Positions 58,789-64,000 of a stretch of DNA of 64,000 nt are shown piece by piece. Made by a program: the position numbers and the translations under genes. The notes below the pieces were generated by a model that had not been told where the DNA came from, ran no database searches, and saw only the letters and a list, made by a program, of their open reading frames with translations. The DNA lies in assembly GCF_900105945.1 (NCBI RefSeq), contig NZ_FNSO01000004.1:2418001-2482000 (forward strand), read 5' to 3'. The stretch comes from Amycolatopsis tolypomycina. Its GTDB lineage: Bacteria; Actinomycetota; Actinomycetes; Mycobacteriales; Pseudonocardiaceae. Positions within the stretch are counted from its first letter, which is position 1; every line of letters starts with the position of its first letter.

Positions 58789-61638
58789 TCAGGCGCGCTG
58801 GAGCAGGAACCGCTGGTTGGCGCCGCCGCCCACGGCGTACTGGGAGATCCGCGCGCCGTCGGCGGTCGAGGCGCCCCAGACGTCCATCGCGAGCCCGCTG
58901 GCCCGGTTGACCAGGCTCACCACGCCGCCGCCCTGGTCGGTCACCTGCCACTGCTGGGTGGTGGCGCCGGTGTCCGGCTGCTGGGTGATGTCCGCGCCCG
59001 AGGCCGTGCTCGCGACCTGCAGGACGAGCCCGCTGTGCCGGGCCCGGATCCGGTGGTAGCCGCCGTCGGAGGCGAGGAAGTCGAACTGCTGGTTCAGCCC
59101 GCTGCCGGACTGCCACTGGATCAGTGCCGCGCCGGCCGCGGTCGAGCCGCCGTTGATGTCGGCCGACTTGCCGCTGTGCTGGGCGACGAGCCGGTAGTTC
59201 ACCCCGGGTTCCACCACCGGCGGCGGGCCGCCGAGGGAAGTGGCGCGGTAGGTGTGCCCGGCCAGGCCCGGGAAGCGGACCAGATCCGCCTCGACACTCG
59301 CGGGCTGGACCTTGGCGCCGCTCGTGGTGTCGAGCACCTCGTAGGTCGTGGTGAACAGCCGGCTGCGGACCAGGACGTCGCCGTCACGGTCCGGGGTGAT
59401 GGTCAGCTGCGTGGCGTAGCCGCCGCTCCAGGCCGCGCCGACCGTGTAGCCGCCGCGGCCGCGCAGTCCGGCGAAGCTGCCGGACGGCCACGCGGGCGGC
59501 AATGCGGGCAGGACGTGCAGCTCGCCGTTGTGGCTGTGCAGCAGCAGCTCGGCGATGCCCGAGGTGGCGCCGAAGTTGCCGTCGATCTGGAACGGCGGGT
59601 GCAGGTCGAACATGTTGGGCGCCAGCCGGTCGGTCCGCACCAGGAGCCGGATCAGGTCGTGCGCCTTGGCGCCCTCTTCCATCCGCGCCCAGTAGTTGAT
59701 CTTCCAGGCCAGTGACCAGCCGGTGCCGTCGTCCCCGCGCAGTTCGAGAGTCTTGCGGGCCGCGGTGAACAGCTGGGGCGTGCCGCGCTTGGTGATCTGG
59801 TTGCTGGGGTACAGGCCGTACAGGTGCGAGATGTGCCGGTGCGTCCGTTCGGTCTCCACCCAGTCGTAGAGCCATTCCTGGACGTTCCCGCGCGAGCCGA
59901 CCTTCATCGGCGCCAGCCGCTGCCGGGCCGCCTTGACCTGGTCGGCGAAGGCGGCGTCCACGCCGAGCACCTGGCACGCGCCCGCGCAGCCGTCGAACAG
60001 GTCACGCAGGATCTGCATGTCCATCGTCGGTCCGGCGCACACGGACGCGTTCGTGTGGTGGTTCAGCTCCGGCGAGTTCGACGGGTTGGTGACCAGGTAG
60101 CCCAGCGACGGCTCGGTGACCAGTGTGTCGAGGAAGAACTGGGCGGCGCCCTTCAGCAGCGGGTAGCGGGCGCGCAGGAAGGTGACGTCGCCGGTGAACC
60201 GGTAGTGGTCCCAGATCATCGTGGCGAGCCAGGCACCGCCGGTCTGCCACATCCCGGCCTGCGCGAAGTCCACAATGGAGGATCCGCGCCAGCCGTCGGT
60301 GTTGTGGTGGGTGACCCAGCCGCGGGCGCCGTACTCGACCTGCGCGGTGCGCGCGCCGGTGACCGCCAGGTCGGAGATCATCGCGAACACCGGTTCGTAG
60401 CACTCGGCGAGGTTGGTGACGTCGGCCGGCCAGTAGTTCATCGGCAGGTTGGCGTTGAGCGTGTACTTCGACTCCCACGACGGGTTCAGGCTGTCGTTCC
60501 AGATGCCCTGCAGGTTGGCCGGCTGGGTGCCCGGCCGCGACGAGGAGATCAGCAGGTAGCGGCCGAACTGGAAGAGCAGGGCGGCGAACTGCGGGTCGCT
60601 GACGCTGTTGTGCCGGGCGATCCGCACGTCGGTGGGCTGGTCGGCTGCCGCGGTCCGGCCGAGGTCGAGGGTCGTGCGCCCGAACAGCTTCTGGTAGTCG
60701 GCCACGTGCCGGCTGCGCAGGGCGTCGTACGACAGGCTCTGCGCGGCCGCCAGCCTCGACCGCGCGATGCCCTGGTAGTCGCCGTTCACCGTGCGGTAGT
60801 CGACGTAGCTGGTGCCGACCGAGACCAGCAGCGTCACGGCGGTGGCCCCGGACACCCGCAGCGTGCCGCCGGAGCTGCTGGTGGTCCCGCCCTCGGCGGC
60901 GGCACTGACCAGCGCGAGGAACCGGACCGAGCCGGCGATGCCCCGGCTGTCGCTCGAAACGCCGTCCAGCGCGATCGTGGTGCCGTTCGGGCTGGACGTC
61001 GACGCCCGCTGCGGCGTGCCCAGCGACGCCGAGAACGAGATCGAGCCCGGCGTCTCGGCCGTCAGCCGCACGACGATCACCTGGTCGACGGCACTGGCGA
61101 ACACCTCACGCCGGTAGCGCACGTTGTTCGCGACGTAGGTGACGACCGTCGTGGCGGTGGTCAGGTCGAGCCACCGCTGGTACGACGACGCCCCGCTCCC
61201 GCCGGACAGCGCGAGGCTGAGCGTGCCGACGGGCTGGTACGGCTGCTGGGCGGCCGGGGTGCCGAGCATCTTCTGGTCGATCAGGGACTGCGCCTGCGTC
61301 CACTGGTTCGAGAAGACCAGCTGCCGGATCTGGGCGAGGGCCGCAGCGCCCTGGGTGTTGCTGTAGTCGTGGGGGCCGCCCGCCCAGACCGTGTCCTCGT
61401 TGAGCTGCAGGCGTTCGGTGTCGGTGTTGCCGAACACCATGGCTCCCAGCCTGCCGTTGCCGATCGGCAGCGCACGCAGCCACTCGGTGCCGGCCGGCTT
61501 GTCGTACCACAGGGCAAGGTCGTTCACCGCGCGGACGTCGGCGGGCGCGGCCGAGGCGGGCCGGGCCGTCGCCGTCCACGCGAGGGGCACCAGCGCGGCA
61601 CCCAGCCGCATCGCCTGCCGTCGGGTCACGTCGGGCAT
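58789..61638 (-). CDS. Secreted GH95 alpha-L-fucosidase with C-terminal ricin-type CBM13
   Basis: A 949-residue exported enzyme. The N-terminus [17 protein letters not shown] is a twin-arginine signal, with cleavage likely after ASA near residue 30. Residues about 35-800 are the GH95 inverting fucosidase: [10 protein letters not shown] holds Asn395 and Asn397, NVQEW Glu588, and PFQIDGNFG Asp686, which correspond to the Asn-Asn-Glu-Asp set described for AfcA. Residues 812-949 are a CBM13 beta-trefoil lectin with QxW-like repeats. It should release L-fucose (or L-galactose) from plant or host glycans outside the cell. GGAGG precedes the ATG, 15 bases after the esterase stop, so the two are one operon. 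Confidence 0.93.
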   Translation of the reverse strand: MPDVTRRQAMRLGAALVPLAWTATARPASAAPADVRAVNDLALWYDKPAGTEWLRALPIGNGRLGAMVFGNTDTERLQLNEDTVWAGGPHDYSNTQGAAALAQIRQLVFSNQWTQAQSLIDQKMLGTPAAQQPYQPVGTLSLALSGGSGASSYQRWLDLTTATTVVTYVANNVRYRREVFASAVDQVIVVRLTAETPGSISFSASLGTPQRASTSSPNGTTIALDGVSSDSRGIAGSVRFLALVSAAAEGGTTSSSGGTLRVSGATAVTLLVSVGTSYVDYRTVNGDYQGIARSRLAAAQSLSYDALRSRHVADYQKLFGRTTLDLGRTAAADQPTDVRIARHNSVSDPQFAALLFQFGRYLLISSSRPGTQPANLQGIWNDSLNPSWESKYTLNANLPMNYWPADVTNLAECYEPVFAMISDLAVTGARTAQVEYGARGWVTHHNTDGWRGSSIVDFAQAGMWQTGGAWLATMIWDHYRFTGDVTFLRARYPLLKGAAQFFLDTLVTEPSLGYLVTNPSNSPELNHHTNASVCAGPTMDMQILRDLFDGCAGACQVLGVDAAFADQVKAARQRLAPMKVGSRGNVQEWLYDWVETERTHRHISHLYGLYPSNQITKRGTPQLFTAARKTLELRGDDGTGWSLAWKINYWARMEEGAKAHDLIRLLVRTDRLAPNMFDLHPPFQIDGNFGATSGIAELLLHSHNGELHVLPALPPAWPSGSFAGLRGRGGYTVGAAWSGGYATQLTITPDRDGDVLVRSRLFTTTYEVLDTTSGAKVQPASVEADLVRFPGLAGHTYRATSLGGPPPVVEPGVNYRLVAQHSGKSADINGGSTAAGAALIQWQSGSGLNQQFDFLASDGGYHRIRARHSGLVLQVASTASGADITQQPDTGATTQQWQVTDQGGGVVSLVNRASGLAMDVWGASTADGARISQYAVGGGANQRFLLQRA

Positions 61639-61653
61639 CGTCGTCCTCCGCTT

Positions 61654-63003
61654 TCAGGCGCGCTGGAGCTGGAACCGCTGGTTGGCGCCACCGGAGGCGG
61701 CGTACTGCGAAATCCGGGCCCCGTCGGCGGTCGAGGCGCCCCAGACGTCCATCGCGAGACCGCTGGCCCGGTTGACCAGGGTGATCGCGCCGCCGCCGGC
61801 GTCGGTCACCTTCCACTGCTGGGTCGTCGCGTCGGTGTCGGGCTGCTGGGTGATGTCCGCGCCGGAGGCCGTGCTCGCGACCTGCAGGACGAGTCCGCTG
61901 TGCCGGGCGCGGACGCGGTAGTAGCCGTCGGCCGAGGCGAGGAAGTCGAACTGCTGGTTGGCCGCGGTGTGGGCGGTCCACTGGATCAGGGCGGCACCGG
62001 CCGCGGTGGACGCCCCGGTGATGTCCGCGGACTTGCCGCTGTGCGCGGCGACCAGGGAGTAGTTCACGCCGACCTGCACCGGCGAGGTGGGCGGGTTCGG
62101 GTCACCGCCGCCGAACTGGCTGAAGAACTTCCAGATCTCGGTCTTCGTCCAGCTCCGCGCGCCGCTCTCGCAGCCGGTGCAGCCGTCGACCGGGCCCTGC
62201 TGGTGGCCGCCGTCGAACGGCGCCCAGACCACCGGGTAGCCGGTCCGGCAGCCCGAGTAGACGGTCAGGTAGTGGGTTTTGCTGCCCGCGGCGGGCTCGG
62301 GGGCGTTCTGCGGGGTGCAGCCGTTGTTGCGGACGAAGGTGTCCCGCAACCCGCGGCCGGCGCCGATGTTGTCCGACACCCCGTGGATGCCGAGGTACGC
62401 GACGGGCTGCGTGCCGCCGCTGCACCCGCTGATCGCGCCGGGGGCGGCGATCGCCGCGACCGCGCGGAAGACGGTCGGCCGGGCGCACGCGAGCGCGTAG
62501 CTCATCGCGCCGCCGTAGCTGAAGCCCACCGAGAACACCTGCGTCGTGTCGACGCAGAGGTCGTTCGTGATCAGCCGGACCATGTCGTCGGTGAAGGTCA
62601 CGTCCTCGCCGCCGGAATTGCCCCAGCCGTTGTTGAGACCCTGCGGCGCCACGAAGATCGTCGAGTTGCCCGACTGCGACTGCATGCCGTAATAGGCCCA
62701 GGCGTAGCCGTCGCTGCCGCCGCCGGCGACCTGCTCGGCGGTGCCGCCCAGCCAGTGGAAGCCGAAGGCGAGCCGGTGCGGCAGGCTGTTGTCGTAGGTG
62801 TCGGGGATCTTCAGGATGAAGCTGCGGCTCTTGCCGTTGCTCTGGATCGTGCGTTTTCCGCTGGTGAGCGTGGGATTCTTGCCGCAGCCCGCACTCGGCG
62901 CGGCCGCCTGCGCGGCGTGGGCGGCCGGGGGAGCGGCGCCCACGGCCAGTACGAGCAGCGCGGCGGTCACGAAGATCCGGAACAGCGATCGTAGCCTGGG
63001 CAT
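61654..63003 (-). CDS. Secreted PHB-depolymerase/feruloyl-esterase-type enzyme with CBM13
   Basis: A 449-residue exported esterase. The Sec signal is RLRSLFRIFVTAALLVLAVGAAPPAAHAA. Residues about 40-295 are the polyhydroxybutyrate depolymerase/feruloyl esterase family: the nucleophile is in GFSYGGAMSY, and WAPFDGGHQQ supplies the histidine. Residues 310-449 are a CBM13 about 83% identical to that of the GH95 protein by eye. I chose the ATG at 63003, with GAAGGGG upstream. It probably removes feruloyl or acetyl esters from plant cell-wall polysaccharide, consistent with the fucosidase and arabinofuranosidase neighbours. Confidence 0.9.
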   Translation of the reverse strand: MPRLRSLFRIFVTAALLVLAVGAAPPAAHAAQAAAPSAGCGKNPTLTSGKRTIQSNGKSRSFILKIPDTYDNSLPHRLAFGFHWLGGTAEQVAGGGSDGYAWAYYGMQSQSGNSTIFVAPQGLNNGWGNSGGEDVTFTDDMVRLITNDLCVDTTQVFSVGFSYGGAMSYALACARPTVFRAVAAIAAPGAISGCSGGTQPVAYLGIHGVSDNIGAGRGLRDTFVRNNGCTPQNAPEPAAGSKTHYLTVYSGCRTGYPVVWAPFDGGHQQGPVDGCTGCESGARSWTKTEIWKFFSQFGGGDPNPPTSPVQVGVNYSLVAAHSGKSADITGASTAAGAALIQWTAHTAANQQFDFLASADGYYRVRARHSGLVLQVASTASGADITQQPDTDATTQQWKVTDAGGGAITLVNRASGLAMDVWGASTADGARISQYAASGGANQRFQLQRA

Positions 63004-63097
63004 GCAAACCCCTTCGGCGGGCGGGGAAATCCTCGAGACGGCTGCTCGAGGGTGTTTGCGTTGTAGCACGGATTTCGAATGACCGTCCAGCCGGAAA

Positions 63098-63151
63098 TGA
63101 AAGTTTCAGTTTTGTCGTCGACAATAAAAACGTTTCCGTGAAATTTCACGG
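63098..63151. promoter_or_regulatory. Three palindromes in the esterase promoter region
   Basis: TGAAAGTTTCA (63098-63108), TTGTCGTCGACAA (63112-63124) and CCGTGAAATTTCACGG (63136-63151) lie within 54 bases in an unusually AT-rich stretch upstream of the esterase-GH95 operon. They could be operators for a sugar-responsive repressor. No single -10/-35 could be fixed. Confidence 0.5.
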
Positions 63152-63197
63152 GAGATTTGTTCGTCCGGAGCGGGCGCGGGGTCGTGACACGGTGGCT

Positions 63198-63211
63198 TGT
63201 TAGCGCTAACA
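63198..63211. promoter_or_regulatory. LacI-type operator TGTTAGCGCTAACA
   Basis: A perfect 14-base palindrome with the central CG typical of LacI/GalR-family operators. It lies 43 bases before the GH127 start and in the shared 250-base divergent region, so it may control both the esterase-GH95 operon and GH127. No LacI gene is in the window. Confidence 0.75.
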
Positions 63212-63253
63212 TGCTCCCGCCGCCCTTCCGTTCACCGACGATCGGAGCACCTG

Positions 63254-64000
63254 GTGACCTCACCCTTCAGCCGGCGGCGGCTGCTGCAAGCCGCCGGAGC
63301 CACCGCCATCGCCTCCGCGGCCGGGTCCGCTGTCGGCTGGGCACCCGCCGCGTCGGCCGCCGTGGCGGCCGGGCCGGTCCGCCCGGACGCCGGGGTGTCC
63401 GCGTACGCGTTCGAGCTCGGCCAGGTGCGGCTGACCGCGAGCCGGTGGCTGGACAACCAGAACCGGACGCAGAATTACCTGCGGTTCGTCGACGTCAACC
63501 GGCTGCTGTACAACTTCCGCGCCAACCACCGGCTCTCCACCGGCGGCGCGGCCACCAACGGCGGCTGGGACGCGCCGAACTTCCCGTTCCGCAGCCACGT
63601 GCAGGGCCACTTCCTGACCGCGTGGGCCCAGCTGTGGGCCGTCGCCGGCGACACCACCTGCCGCGACAAGGCCACCACCATGGTGGCCGAGCTCGCCAAG
63701 TGCCAGGCGAACAACAGCGCCGCCGGGTTCGCCGCCGGCTACCTGTCCGGCTTCCCCGAGTCGGACTTCGACAACCTCGAAGCCGGGCGCCTGAGCAACG
63801 GCAACGTGCCGTACTACTGCATCCACAAGACCATGGCCGGCCTGCTCGACGTGTGGCAGTACATCGGCAGCACGCAGGCCCGGGACGTGCTGCTGAACCT
63901 GGCGGGCTGGGTCGACCGGCGGACCGCGCGGCTCAGTGCCGCGCAGATGCAGTCGGTGCTCAACACCGAGTTCGGCGGCATGAACGCGGTGCTGACCGAC
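63254..64000 (+). CDS. Secreted GH127 beta-L-arabinofuranosidase-like enzyme, 5' part
   Basis: The frame is open from the GTG at 63254 to the window edge (249 codons). GGAG lies 6 bases upstream of the start. The N-terminus has a twin-arginine-like signal (SPFSRRRLLQAAGATAIASA). After it, FRANHRLSTGGAA, GGWDAPNFPFRSHVQGHFL and VPYYCIHKTMAGLLDV match GH127/DUF1680 proteins. These hydrolyse beta-L-arabinofuranosides, for example of plant extensin glycans. The catalytic cysteine and zinc ligands of the family would lie beyond the window. Confidence 0.9.
   Translation, partial: MTSPFSRRRLLQAAGATAIASAAGSAVGWAPAASAAVAAGPVRPDAGVSAYAFELGQVRLTASRWLDNQNRTQNYLRFVDVNRLLYNFRANHRLSTGGAATNGGWDAPNFPFRSHVQGHFLTAWAQLWAVAGDTTCRDKATTMVAELAKCQANNSAAGFAAGYLSGFPESDFDNLEAGRLSNGNVPYYCIHKTMAGLLDVWQYIGSTQARDVLLNLAGWVDRRTARLSAAQMQSVLNTEFGGMNAVLTD

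Overview
The window is high-GC DNA (about 73% G+C by eye) with GTG starts, ATGA/GTGA gene overlaps and GGAGG-type ribosome sites. It looks like an actinomycete, most plausibly Amycolatopsis or another Pseudonocardiaceae; that assignment is inferred from style and gene content, not proven. I saw no rRNA, tRNA, transposase, phage gene or CRISPR array.

Positions 1-41140 hold a modular type I polyketide gene cluster. A minus-strand operon runs from 36957 to 11464 as eight genes with tight or overlapping junctions. PKS-A has a KSQ-AT-ACP loading module and module 1 (KS-AT-DH-KR-ACP). PKS-B is module 2 (KS-AT-KR-ACP) and PKS-C is modules 3 and 4 (each KS-AT-KR-ACP). They are followed by a glycerate-derived extender cassette (3-hydroxyacyl-CoA dehydrogenase, ACP, acyl-CoA dehydrogenase, FkbH) and a type II thioesterase. 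A strong hairpin at 11430-11477 ends the operon. On the plus strand to the left are a truncated acyl-CoA dehydrogenase, an orphan with a possible thiolase-like fold, an AcpS-ACP fusion, a free ACP, an AMP-forming acyl ligase, a DrrAB-like exporter, and PKS-D, a module without an AT domain and with an eroded KR. Minus-strand genes for a LuxR-type regulator (2316-3299) and a lipoprotein (10219-11316) lie among them. To the right of the PKS operon, divergently transcribed, are a PLP-dependent decarboxylase and a SARP/NB-ARC activator. The ligase, ACP and decarboxylase suggest a decarboxylated amino acid (an amine building block) loaded on an ACP. The FkbH set suggests hydroxymalonyl-ACP, or methoxymalonyl-ACP if a methyltransferase lies elsewhere. 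No integral thioesterase is present, so the release step and product are not visible.

Positions 41216-55808 look like a nutrient-scavenging region: an F420/LLM oxidoreductase, two complete peptide/nickel-type ABC importers (each with a lipoprotein, two permeases and one double ATPase), another LLM protein, an SfnG-like dimethylsulfone monooxygenase and a DszC/SfnC-like flavin monooxygenase. The combination points to organosulfur acquisition.

Positions 55811-58783 carry a zinc-free quinone oxidoreductase, two TetR regulators and an alpha/beta hydrolase, with clear palindromic operators. Positions 58789-64000 are a secreted plant-polysaccharide locus: a GH95 alpha-L-fucosidase with a ricin-type CBM13, a PHB-depolymerase/feruloyl-esterase-type enzyme with nearly the same CBM13, and divergently a GH127 beta-L-arabinofuranosidase cut by the window edge. 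The shared promoter region has several palindromes, including a LacI-type operator.

A further theme is short palindromic or tandem repeats that sit in frame inside coding sequences (PKS-D, PKS-C, PKS-B and an ABC permease). One of these families also occurs in an intergenic gap.
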